Assembly: GCA_025352865.1 (NCBI GenBank)
Contig: JANXSB010000136.1
Span: 1 to 7,852, forward strand
Source of the DNA: Chthoniobacter sp.
GTDB lineage: Bacteria > Verrucomicrobiota > Verrucomicrobiia > Chthoniobacterales > Chthoniobacteraceae
Direction of reading: 5' to 3'
DNA length: 7,852 bases
In this document: piece by piece, positions 1-5,779 of the stretch
Numbering within the stretch: the stretch's first letter is position 1
How the letters are laid out: each line of letters opens with the position of its first letter
The notes under the pieces: model-generated
What the model saw: only the letters and a program-made list of their open reading frames with translations
Database searches by the model: none
What the model was told of the DNA's origin: nothing
Translations under genes and position numbers: made by a program

Positions 1-602
1 AAGCCGCTGCTCAGCACCACCGGCACCTCGGGGTTGATCTCCAGCAGCTCCGCGAAAACATCCGCGCCATCCATCACCGGCATCGTGAAATCGAGGATGA
101 TGAGCGCGATCTGCTCGCGCAGTTTCCGATACATCTCGATCGCCTGGAAACCGTCGCGCGCCGTGATCACGCGGTAGCCGTCGTCGCACAGCACGCGCTG
201 CGCGAGCATCGAGACGAATTCCTCATCATCCACCACCATGATCAGCTCGCGGTTGCCCGAGGGATTGTGCACGCGCACATCGCCCGTCAGCGGCGGCACC
301 AGCGGGCCGCCCGTCGGGCGCGGCGGCAGCGGTGGCACATCGGGCAGCGCCGCGGCCTCGGTGGCGCTGTCCGGGAGCGCCGCCTGCGCGGGAGCCGTTC
401 CGCCCGCGCGAGCCGCCATCGTGCCCGCCACCTTCGCCGCACGGTCCAGGCTCTTGCGCAGGATGGCGAAATACTTCGCCGTTTCCTCCGTCTCCGGGCA
501 GAGGGATTCGAGCACCTGGCCCGATTCGGAGATGACCTGCAGCAGGTTGTTCAGTTCGTTCGTGGTCGCTTTGATCCAGGCGATGTCGTCGGCGTCCGGC
601 AT
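1..602 (-). CDS. Receiver-domain signalling protein with degenerate DHp-like N-terminus (C-terminus outside window)
   Basis: Two hundred codons are visible, and the gene runs off the left edge. Residues about 120-200 are a CheY-like receiver domain. The acidic pair D125/D126 lies in VVDDEEF, the phosphoacceptor is D171 in ILDFTMPVMDG, and the switch Ser is about S198 in VVLSSG; the conserved Lys would lie beyond the edge. Residues about 10-60 read NELNNLLQVI and later SLDRAAKVAGTM. This resembles the H-box and second helix of a histidine-kinase dimerisation domain (usual HDFNNLL), but Asn15 stands where the phosphorylated His should be. A Pro/Ala/Gly-rich linker (about 65-118) joins the two parts. 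I infer a partner for another kinase, or a regulator that dimerises through a pseudo-DHp helix pair. The ATG at 602 is used because it just precedes the helix; no Shine-Dalgarno is visible. The receiver call is secure, the DHp reading moderate. Confidence 0.85.
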   Translation of the reverse strand, partial: MPDADDIAWIKATTNELNNLLQVISESGQVLESLCPETEETAKYFAILRKSLDRAAKVAGTMAARAGGTAPAQAALPDSATEAAALPDVPPLPPRPTGGPLVPPLTGDVRVHNPSGNRELIMVVDDEEFVSMLAQRVLCDDGYRVITARDGFQAIEMYRKLREQIALIILDFTMPVMDGADVFAELLEINPEVPVVLSSG

Positions 603-627
603 GGTCAGAAAAAAAATGGCTGCGTGC

Positions 628-711
628 TCAGAGCTGCTCGTCCCGGCAGGCCCACCAGACACATCCGAGAAACGCAGCGATTACGACGGAGAAAGTTCCA
701 AAAGTCAGCAT
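628..711 (-). CDS. Possible 27-residue single-helix membrane microprotein
   Basis: In the 154-bp gap between the Nudix gene and the receiver-domain gene, an ATG at 711 opens a 27-codon frame ending in TGA at 628-630. The product would start MLTFGTFSVVIAAFLGCVWW and end with a short charged tail (CRDEQL), which is the shape of a single-span membrane peptide. There is no Shine-Dalgarno sequence and no recognised family. An overlapping frame starting at 733 gives a less protein-like peptide. It could easily be chance, and I list it because the hydrophobic core and polar tail are well formed. Confidence 0.2.
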   Translation of the reverse strand: MLTFGTFSVVIAAFLGCVWWACRDEQL

Positions 712-756
712 GAGGGCGGAGCTTGTGAGTCATCTTGATTCGCATGGCAACACGAT

Positions 757-1230
757 TCATGCCGGTGCCTGAATTTTCACGCCGAAGAAATCCGCGAAGA
801 CCGCGGCGTACACCGCCCGCTTCATCTCCGGCAGCCAGCGCATTTCAAATTGAGCGGGCGCGATCCAGCGGAACGCCTGAAACTCCGGGTGCTCCGTCGC
901 CACATCGATCCGTTCCTCGCGCCCCGTGAAATCGCACAGAAAATAAATCTGCTCCTTCCCGTGGTGCCCGCGCTTGATCCGCCCGCCGCCATACAGGTAG
1001 CGGTACGGCCCGCGCCGCTCGACGATGGCAAAGTCCGCCGCTTTCACCCCGATCTCCTCCCACACCTCGCGCACCAGCGCCTCCTCCGGCGTCTCCTCCC
1101 CGTCGATTCCTCCCTGCGGAAACTGCCACGCCCCGTCCACGCCCAGCCGCTCGCAGACGAGGATTTCCCCGCGCCGATTCCGCAGAATCGCCGCGACATT
1201 TGGCCGGTAGATGAATTCAGTCTCGCTCAT
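757..1230 (-). CDS. rppH: Nudix hydrolase, RppH/ApaH-type (RNA pyrophosphohydrolase-like)
   Basis: This 157-residue protein is the usual size for the RppH subgroup of Nudix hydrolases. The N-terminal YRPNVAAIL (residues 8-16) and WQFPQGGI (35-42) are typical of RppH and of diadenosine polyphosphate hydrolases. The Nudix box is complete from G40 to V62 (G-x5-E-x7-REVWEEIGV), with metal-binding glutamates in REVWEE (E55, E58, E59). Known members remove pyrophosphate from 5'-triphosphorylated RNA, which starts mRNA decay, or cleave Ap4A/Ap5A. Which one applies here cannot be told from sequence. The start at 1230 fits the family because RPNV normally lies within about 10 residues of the N-terminus. 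The start codon interlocks with that of the divergent gene at 1229. Confidence is high for the fold and moderate for the symbol. Confidence 0.85.
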   Translation of the reverse strand: MSETEFIYRPNVAAILRNRRGEILVCERLGVDGAWQFPQGGIDGEETPEEALVREVWEEIGVKAADFAIVERRGPYRYLYGGGRIKRGHHGKEQIYFLCDFTGREERIDVATEHPEFQAFRWIAPAQFEMRWLPEMKRAVYAAVFADFFGVKIQAPA

Positions 1231-1714
1231 GGATTTGAAAAAACGCGCCCTCTCCGCCGCCGCCGTGCTCGCAGCCCTCGCGCTCTATGCCGCGTGGCTC
1301 TGGCAACCCGCGCGGCAGGTGCGGCTGCACACCGCGCATTTTCTCGGCGCGGTCGAGCGGCGGCAATGGGACAGGGCGCAGGCATTCGTCGCCGACAACT
1401 ACTCGGATCGCTGGGGCCATGACAAAGAATTTGTGCTCCGCGAATCGCGCGAAGTTTTCCGCCAGTTCATTTTCCTCACCATCCAGAGCGACCCCGCGCC
1501 GCCCACCCTCGCCGGGCGCGACGCGGAAATCCGCACCCCGATCAAGCTCGCCGGCAACGGCTCGCCGATCGCGCAGTTCGTTGTCGAAAAGGTCAACACC
1601 CTCCGCGCGCCCTTCGTCTTCACCTGGCACCGCGCGGGCTGGCTGCCGTGGGCCTGGCAGCTCACGCGCCTCGATCAGCCGGAGCTTGAGATCGAAATGG
1701 AACGCGGGTTTTAG
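1229..1714 (+). CDS. Membrane-anchored protein of unknown function, possibly NTF2-like
   Basis: The product has 161 residues. MDLKKR is followed by a hydrophobic segment (about residues 7-25) forming one transmembrane anchor or uncleaved signal, with no lipobox cysteine. The rest is soluble and probably periplasmic. Residues about 35-70 (HFLGAVERRQWDRAQAFVADNYSD in part) resemble the first helices of NTF2/SnoaL-like folds, followed by alternating beta-like stretches ending in WQLTRLDQPELEIEME. This is a fold guess from pattern only. An in-frame ATG at 1211 would add six residues (MNSVSL) and overlap the Nudix gene by 20 bp. I prefer 1229 because MDLKKR gives a normal basic start before the anchor. 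No Shine-Dalgarno is visible. The stop codon lies inside the left end of the palindromic element at 1711. Confidence 0.75.
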   Translation: MDLKKRALSAAAVLAALALYAAWLWQPARQVRLHTAHFLGAVERRQWDRAQAFVADNYSDRWGHDKEFVLRESREVFRQFIFLTIQSDPAPPTLAGRDAEIRTPIKLAGNGSPIAQFVVEKVNTLRAPFVFTWHRAGWLPWAWQLTRLDQPELEIEMERGF

Positions 1715-1850
1715 AGGATGTACGGGAAGTCGCCTTAGCTCTGTTTTTTTGACCACGGATTACACGGATTTCTGATTCCGAAAAATCTGTGAAATCCGTG
1801 TAATCCGTGGTCGGAAATCCGTCTGATTTGATTTCCGGTACACCCTCTTA
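1711..1850. repeat. 140-bp nested palindromic intergenic element
   Basis: The outer ends 1711-1726 and 1835-1850 are inverted copies matching at 13 of 16 positions. Inside lies a perfect 22-bp inverted repeat (1751-1772 and 1791-1812, core ACCACGGATTACACGG). A further perfect 8-bp pair (1812-1819 CGGAAATC and 1830-1837 GATTTCCG) follows. The element fills the gap between two convergent genes and contains the TAG stop of the left one. The nested symmetry looks like a small non-autonomous or REP-type dispersed element. The core resembles palindromes I have seen between genes of Verrucomicrobia and other environmental bacteria. Mobility is inferred; no target-site duplication is evident. Confidence 0.7.
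1751..1812. terminator. Strong hairpin between convergent genes, probable bidirectional terminator
   Basis: Two perfect 22-bp arms are separated by an 18-nt loop. Seven T residues precede the left arm (1744-1750), so on the minus strand an A-to-U tract follows the stem, giving terminator geometry for the leftward direction. For the rightward transcript the stem is not followed by a T run. It lies between genes ending at 1714 (plus) and 1890 (minus). The role is inferred from structure and position. Confidence 0.45.
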
Positions 1851-1889
1851 GCAAAGGAAAGTCGGCGGTGCGCGAGCGGCACCCGCCTT

Positions 1890-3611
1890 TCACAGCTCCG
1901 GCTGGCGGTAGTCGTAGCAGGCGAAGACGCGGAGCTGGCGGAGCGGCAGGCCGCGGCGGGTGCAGTCGATGCGGGCGATCATTTCCCAGCGGGCGAATTC
2001 GCGGCGGATGCTGGACGCGGGCCGGTCGTCGTCGTGGTCGGTGATGTAGAGCGCGGTGCGGCCGAGGAAGGGGCTGGAGCCCATCGACTCGGTGAAGTAT
2101 TCGTCGATCGGGAGCTGCGGCGCGGCGGCTTTGAGGGCGACGAGGAACTGGCGGCGGTGCTCGGTTTCCTGCTCGGGCGTGCCGGGTGTTTCGAGGGTGG
2201 AAAGGGCGGACTTAAGATTTGTGAACGGAGCGCCAACCAGCTCTGGCAAAAGATCGCGAGCGATGTCCGCGTAGCTCACGAGCGCGTCGTAGCGGGGCCA
2301 GAAATAGAACTGGTTTTCGGGCACCGCGGACATCGGGCAATAGACGGGCGGATGGCCGGGCGCTTCGCGGCGTTTGTCCGTGAAATAAAACGCGAGGCTC
2401 GCCGCGGTGCCGTACTTGTTGGCGATGAGAAAGACGGGCTGGCCGTGCTCGCTCTCGAATTTTTTTCGCAGCGTCTCGATGCTCTCCGCGGCCGTGCGCC
2501 AGCCGCGCAGGCGGGCGCTCGGGTCGCGATCATAGGAAAGCGGGAGGCCCGCGCGGCGCAGCATTTCGGAATCGACGGTGATGAGGCTCATCACTCCGCC
2601 GAAGGCGAGCGCGGCGACGGCGAAAGTGCGCGCCCATTTCCGCTCCGCGGCCAGCTCCTGCCAGCAGGCGACGGTGAGGACGGCGAGGCTGATGACGGCG
2701 GGCGCGGTCCAATTGGGTTGGCCGGCGTGCTTGAGGGCGAGGATGAAATACAGCGCGAAAAGCGGGAGCGTGAAGGCGAGGAGAAAGCGCGGCTTGAAAT
2801 GCACGCGCGCCTTTTTCCACGACCACGGAAAGGCAAAAAGCATCGCGCCGAATATGAGCGGCGAATAGACGCCGAAGTGCAGGCCGAGATAGACGAGAAA
2901 CTCGGTGGGATGAAAGCTCGGGCCGTCGCTCAGGCCGCCGCGTTCGCCGAGATGGCGGAGGGTGATCCAGTCGTGCTGCGCGTTCCAGACGAGCACAGGG
3001 ATGGTGAAAAGTGCGAACACCGCGAGCAGCGCGGCGAAACCGGGACGGCGCAGTTCGCTGCGATGTTTCGGCGTGGCGGCGAGCAGCAAAAGGATGGAGA
3101 GGAGCTGCATCGCGTTGGTGTATTTCGCGAGGAAGCCGCAGCCGATGAGCGCGCCGGTGAGTGGCCACCACGCGGAGAACGCGGGGCTTTTCTCCAGCGC
3201 GAGCCAGAACGTGAACAGCGCCGCCGCCCAAAAGAAAATCGAGAGCGGATCAATCGTCATCACGAGCGAGCCGGCGTTGAAGATCGGCGTGCAGTTCATG
3301 AGCAGCACCGTCCAGACGGCGACGGACTCGCTGTAGAGCCGACGCGCCAGCCCGGCGAGCAGCAGGCTCGTGCCGAGCGAGAGCAGGGGACTGAGCGCGC
3401 GCACGCCGAATTCCGTCGCGCCGAAAAGGTGCGTGCTCAGCCACATCGCGAGCGCGATTCCGGGGCCTTTGCTGAAATAGCTCGGCGCGAGATGCTCGCT
3501 CCATTGGAAGTAATACGCCTCGTCCGGCGACAGCTCGATCTGCGCGCAGTAGAACAGCCGCAGCATCGTCAGCGCGCCGAGAAAGAGGACGAGAAACCGG
3601 CGCGCGCTCAT
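1890..3611 (-). CDS. Membrane glycosyltransferase, GT39/ArnT-like (PMT_2 family)
   Basis: This 573-residue polytopic protein has many hydrophobic helices over roughly residues 1-370 and a soluble C-terminal part. Near the N-terminus, IELSPDEAYYFQWSEHL (about residues 25-41) followed by SYFSKGPGIAL matches the first periplasmic loop of ArnT and related GT39 enzymes, where the Asp-Glu pair (D30/E31) is catalytic. Known members transfer a sugar from a polyprenyl phosphate to lipid A, protein or another acceptor on the outer face of the inner membrane. The C-terminal region includes FLIANKYGTAASLAFYFTDK, common in this group, and its acceptor role is unknown. The ATG at 3611 overlaps the stop of the upstream PAP2 gene as ATGA, indicating translational coupling. 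The same frame is open further upstream to 3836, but that part lies inside the PAP2 gene and is not used. The sugar and acceptor cannot be deduced. Confidence 0.85.
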   Translation of the reverse strand: MSARRFLVLFLGALTMLRLFYCAQIELSPDEAYYFQWSEHLAPSYFSKGPGIALAMWLSTHLFGATEFGVRALSPLLSLGTSLLLAGLARRLYSESVAVWTVLLMNCTPIFNAGSLVMTIDPLSIFFWAAALFTFWLALEKSPAFSAWWPLTGALIGCGFLAKYTNAMQLLSILLLLAATPKHRSELRRPGFAALLAVFALFTIPVLVWNAQHDWITLRHLGERGGLSDGPSFHPTEFLVYLGLHFGVYSPLIFGAMLFAFPWSWKKARVHFKPRFLLAFTLPLFALYFILALKHAGQPNWTAPAVISLAVLTVACWQELAAERKWARTFAVAALAFGGVMSLITVDSEMLRRAGLPLSYDRDPSARLRGWRTAAESIETLRKKFESEHGQPVFLIANKYGTAASLAFYFTDKRREAPGHPPVYCPMSAVPENQFYFWPRYDALVSYADIARDLLPELVGAPFTNLKSALSTLETPGTPEQETEHRRQFLVALKAAAPQLPIDEYFTESMGSSPFLGRTALYITDHDDDRPASSIRREFARWEMIARIDCTRRGLPLRQLRVFACYDYRQPEL

Positions 3612-4261
3612 GCCGTGAAAAGGCTCGGATGCGCGGCGTGTAGCTGCGGGAAAAAGCGCGCCGCCTGCCGCCGCCAGAGCATTTCGCAAATGGCTAGCAG
3701 GAGCAGCGTCGCGCCGAGGCCGAGGAAAATGGAAGTCACCACATCGCTCGGCCAGTGCGCGCCGACATAGATGCGCGAGTAGCTCACGAGCAGCGCCGGC
3801 ACGAACGCCAGCCAGCCGCGCCGTCGGTAAAAGCACGCCGCCACGAGCGCGGCGGAAATCATGTTCATCGTATGCGACGACGGAAACGAGCGGCCCTCGA
3901 TTTTCTCCAAATCATCCGCCGCCTCGGACATCTTCACGCTCGCCGGTTTCGCGACCGCGAGCAGCCGCGGCGTGGCTTTCGCGAGATCCACCACGCGCAC
4001 GCCATCGAGCACCTGGGGCGGCCGCGGACGGTTCACCGCGCGCTTCATATTCCGCGCGATCACGCCGTCATTGATCCCCACGATCAGCACCGCCGTGAGC
4101 ACAAAAGCCCGCGCGCGAAACCCGCCGCGCCACAGCGCCAGCGCGCCCGCAGCGACGAGCATCGGCATCCACGCGGGCAGGCTCGACATCAGTGCCATGA
4201 AGCGGTCGAGCGGCGGATTCGTCCACGCGCGGTTGATGAGAAGAAGGAGCTTTTGATCCAT
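3608..4261 (-). CDS. PAP2-family membrane phosphatase
   Basis: The 217-residue protein carries the full type 2 phosphatidic acid phosphatase signature: K73-x6-R80-P81 (KRAVNRPRP), PSSH at 127-130 with the catalytic His130, and S162-R163-x5-H169-x3-D173 (SRIYVGAHWPSD). About five or six hydrophobic helices surround these motifs. Such enzymes dephosphorylate undecaprenyl pyrophosphate, lipid A or phosphatidate at the periplasmic face. The coupled downstream GT39-type glycosyltransferase suggests a linked task in envelope lipid or glycan modification, such as recycling of the lipid carrier. The ATG at 4261 (MDQKLLLLINRAW) is a typical PAP2 start. A further in-frame ATG at 4306 would add 15 residues and run into the divergent gene. 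Residues about 85-120, between motifs 1 and 2, form a longer charged loop than is usual. Confidence 0.88.
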   Translation of the reverse strand: MDQKLLLLINRAWTNPPLDRFMALMSSLPAWMPMLVAAGALALWRGGFRARAFVLTAVLIVGINDGVIARNMKRAVNRPRPPQVLDGVRVVDLAKATPRLLAVAKPASVKMSEAADDLEKIEGRSFPSSHTMNMISAALVAACFYRRRGWLAFVPALLVSYSRIYVGAHWPSDVVTSIFLGLGATLLLLAICEMLWRRQAARFFPQLHAAHPSLFTA

Positions 4262-4273
4262 GCGCAAATCGCT

Positions 4274-4278
4274 GAGGG
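4274..4278 (+). promoter_or_regulatory. Ribosome binding site for the LolA-like gene
   Basis: GAGGG lies 10 nt before the ATG at 4289. It is one of only two convincing Shine-Dalgarno sequences in the window. It supports 4289 as the start, although the frame is open much further upstream through the PAP2 gene. Confidence 0.5.
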
Positions 4279-4288
4279 TCGCGAGCGT

Positions 4289-4993
4289 ATGAGCACGACC
4301 TTTCAAGTAAAGTCACGATTGCTCGCGCTCGGAATCCTGTGCCTGAGCCGCTTCGCAGCCGCCGACGACCCGCCGGACGCGCACGCCATTTTGAAAACCG
4401 TGCGCGTCGCCCAGGCCGCGCAAAACCGCGCCCTCACCGGCGAACTCCGCAACGCCGGCAAGACCGTTCCCTTTCGCCTCACCATGTCCGCCGGCGTGGT
4501 GCGCTACGAATTCACCGCGCCGCCGCTCACCCTCCAGCTCCGCCTCGGCGAGCACGATTCGCGTCTCGAGGAGATCACCAAAGGCGGCACGGAAAAGATC
4601 ACCCCCGCGCGCTTCGACACCCGCGTGCTCGGCACCGACATCAGCTACGAAGACCTCTCCCTGCGCTTCCTCTACTGGCCGAGAGCGACCGTCGATGGCG
4701 AGCAGACCATGGTTCTCCAAAAATGCTGGATCGTCCGCGTCGAGCCCGCGTCGCCAAAGGATTCGCAATACGCCAGCGTCAAACTTTGGATCGCGAAAAA
4801 CAGCGGCGCGCTGATGCAGGCCGAGGCCTACAACGACGCCGGAAAATTCGTCCGCCGCTTCAAGGTCATCTCCGGCCAGAAGACCGACGAGGGGCTGTGG
4901 ATACTGAAGGAAATGCGCATCGAATGGGTCGGCGCCGGCCAGTCGGTAGATCGCACGCCGACATACCTCGAGATCGAGGGCGTGGAGAAGTAG
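4289..4993 (+). CDS. Secreted LolA-like / outer-membrane lipoprotein-sorting family protein
   Basis: The product has 234 residues. The N-terminus is a Sec signal peptide (basic QVKSR, hydrophobic LLALGILCL, then a likely cleavage near FAAAD at residues 22-26). The mature part is beta-rich and resembles the LolA/LppX superfamily, closest in style to the TP_0789-like group. Diagnostic stretches are LSLRFLYWP, CWIVRVEP, YASVKLWIAKNSGALMQAE, then AYNDAGKFVRRFKV and WILKEMRIEW. In that group a half-open beta-barrel carries a lipid or lipoprotein through the periplasm. The exact cargo here is unknown. It is divergent from the PAP2 phosphatase with 27 bp between starts, so the promoters overlap and the genes may be co-regulated in envelope biogenesis. 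After the stop, the same frame continues for 22 codons to a TGA at 5062-5064; I treat that as untranslated. Confidence 0.8.
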   Translation: MSTTFQVKSRLLALGILCLSRFAAADDPPDAHAILKTVRVAQAAQNRALTGELRNAGKTVPFRLTMSAGVVRYEFTAPPLTLQLRLGEHDSRLEEITKGGTEKITPARFDTRVLGTDISYEDLSLRFLYWPRATVDGEQTMVLQKCWIVRVEPASPKDSQYASVKLWIAKNSGALMQAEAYNDAGKFVRRFKVISGQKTDEGLWILKEMRIEWVGAGQSVDRTPTYLEIEGVEK

Positions 4994-5194
4994 CGCGGAA
5001 AGATCCCCGGCTCCTACCGAATGGTGTCGGAGAACCCTCGCGACTGGCCCGGCATCGGCGGCTGAAATCTCCATCCCCCATCGCCGTGGTTCGATGTCCT
5101 CCCGCCGCGATTCCATGCGGCCACCCGCCGGCTCGGTCGCAGCGCATGGAAAATCGGCCTCATCGGCGCAAAACTCCGCGCCCCACCCGGTTCA
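4994..5194. other. Intergenic DNA with no recognised gene
   Basis: This GC-rich stretch follows the LolA-like gene and precedes the 21-bp array. Frames crossing it show no family features, no Shine-Dalgarno sequence and no membrane pattern. A small hairpin (CCGA and TCGG around 5017-5031) is too weak to call a terminator. It may hold remnants of a decayed gene. Confidence 0.5.
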
Positions 5195-5488
5195 CCCAAT
5201 CCCGACATGCCGTGCCTCAGTCCCGGCGTCCCGTGCCTCAATCCCGGCACCCCGTTTTTCAATATCGACACTTGGAAAATTCAATATCGAGCCCCGAAAT
5301 TCAATATCGAGTATGCGATTTTCAATATCGACACCTCGATTTTCAATGTCGTCTGGGCGTTTTTCAACAGCGACACCCCGAAATTCAATATCGACACCCC
5401 GTTTTTCAATGTCGGGTGATGAAAATTCAACAGCGAAGCCCCGTGATTCAATGTCGGAGTGAGGATTTTCAATGTCGAAACGGGGTCA
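5195..5488. repeat. Array of 14 units with 21-bp period, each half conserved and half variable
   Basis: Units begin at 5195, 5216, 5237, 5258, 5280, 5300, 5321, 5342, 5363, 5384, 5405, 5426, 5447 and 5468. All are 21 bp except one of 22 and the next of 20, which restores the phase. The first 10 bases are TTCAATATCG in five units, TTCAATGTCG in four and TTCAACAGCG in two. The first three units are GC-rich variants (such as CTCAATCCCG). The other half varies; its commonest form is ACACCCCG followed by AAA, TTT or ATT. The period equals two helical turns, which would place every conserved half on the same face of the DNA. All three plus frames and one minus frame are open over most of it, so heptapeptide repeats can be read, but no start or codon pattern favours one. 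It could be an iteron-like protein-binding array, a minisatellite, or a coding repeat. Confidence 0.85.
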
Positions 5489-5494
5489 GCCAAT

Positions 5495-5505
5495 GTGTAT
5501 TACAC
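5495..5505. promoter_or_regulatory. 11-bp palindrome right after the array
   Basis: GTGTA-T-TACAC is a perfect inverted repeat around a central T, seven bases beyond the last array unit. Its size and position would suit a dimeric regulator's operator. Chance occurrence is possible for so short a site. Confidence 0.25.
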
Positions 5506-5588
5506 GTAACCACAGTCATTTACGAAACGATTCGCAACCTCCAGTCCCGCCCGCCCGATAACCATCCCCGGAAATCACAGCGAAACCC

Positions 5589-5750
5589 CAGATTTTTTGG
5601 AAAAACCCAAAACTCGCGCGTTTAAGGAGTGAACAGGCAACTCCATCCGCATCCATCGCCCGCCTCGTCCCTCGAAAATAAATCCATCGGCCCGCAGATT
5701 TTTTGGAAAAACGCAAAGTTCGCCCACTCAAAGAAAGAACAGCCATCTCC
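5589..5750 (+). repeat. Pair of diverged direct repeats (5589-5644 and 5695-5750)
   Basis: Two copies lie 106 bp apart. The first 18 bases (CAGATTTTTTGGAAAAAC) are identical, and 26 of the next 38 match, including GAACAG and CTCC near the ends. The right copy ends about 30 bp before the first Ser-tract gene. Resemblance further to the left is weak. The unit may be a duplicated leader or regulatory element, since an AT-rich core stands out in GC-rich surroundings. The strand is set to that of the following gene. Confidence 0.7.
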
Positions 5751-5766
5751 CAATACACCCACAACC

Positions 5767-5770
5767 AGGA
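5767..5770 (+). promoter_or_regulatory. Ribosome binding site for the first Ser-tract gene
   Basis: AGGA followed by AAA lies 9 nt before the ATG at 5780. It supports that start over any alternative in the same frame. Confidence 0.5.
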
Positions 5771-5779
5771 AAACAAGCC

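Noticed and set aside
2034..3770. Open frame of 578 codons on the plus strand
   Set aside because: It is antisense to the glycosyltransferase and PAP2 genes. Its product is a low-complexity Arg/Glu/Ala mix with no domains, as expected from the reverse of GC-rich coding DNA.
3612..3836. N-terminal extension of the glycosyltransferase
   Set aside because: It lies inside the PAP2 gene, lacks hydrophobic helices, and the ATG at 3611 gives the normal family start with a coupled ATGA overlap.
4994..5064. Read-through extension of the LolA-like protein
   Set aside because: The same frame stays open for 22 codons after the TAG, but nothing in the sequence supports stop-codon read-through, and the family ends near the TAG.
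5195..5488. CRISPR array
   Set aside because: The conserved part is about 10 bp and the variable part about 11 bp, far too short for repeats and spacers, and no cas gene is present.
5195..5488. Template or variable repeat of a diversity-generating retroelement
   Set aside because: Variation is not confined to adenines, and no reverse transcriptase is visible in the window.
4339..5625. Plus-strand frame of 428 codons through the LolA-like gene and the array
   Set aside because: The first half is an out-of-frame reading of the LolA-like gene rich in Arg and Pro. The second half only reads the 21-bp repeats.
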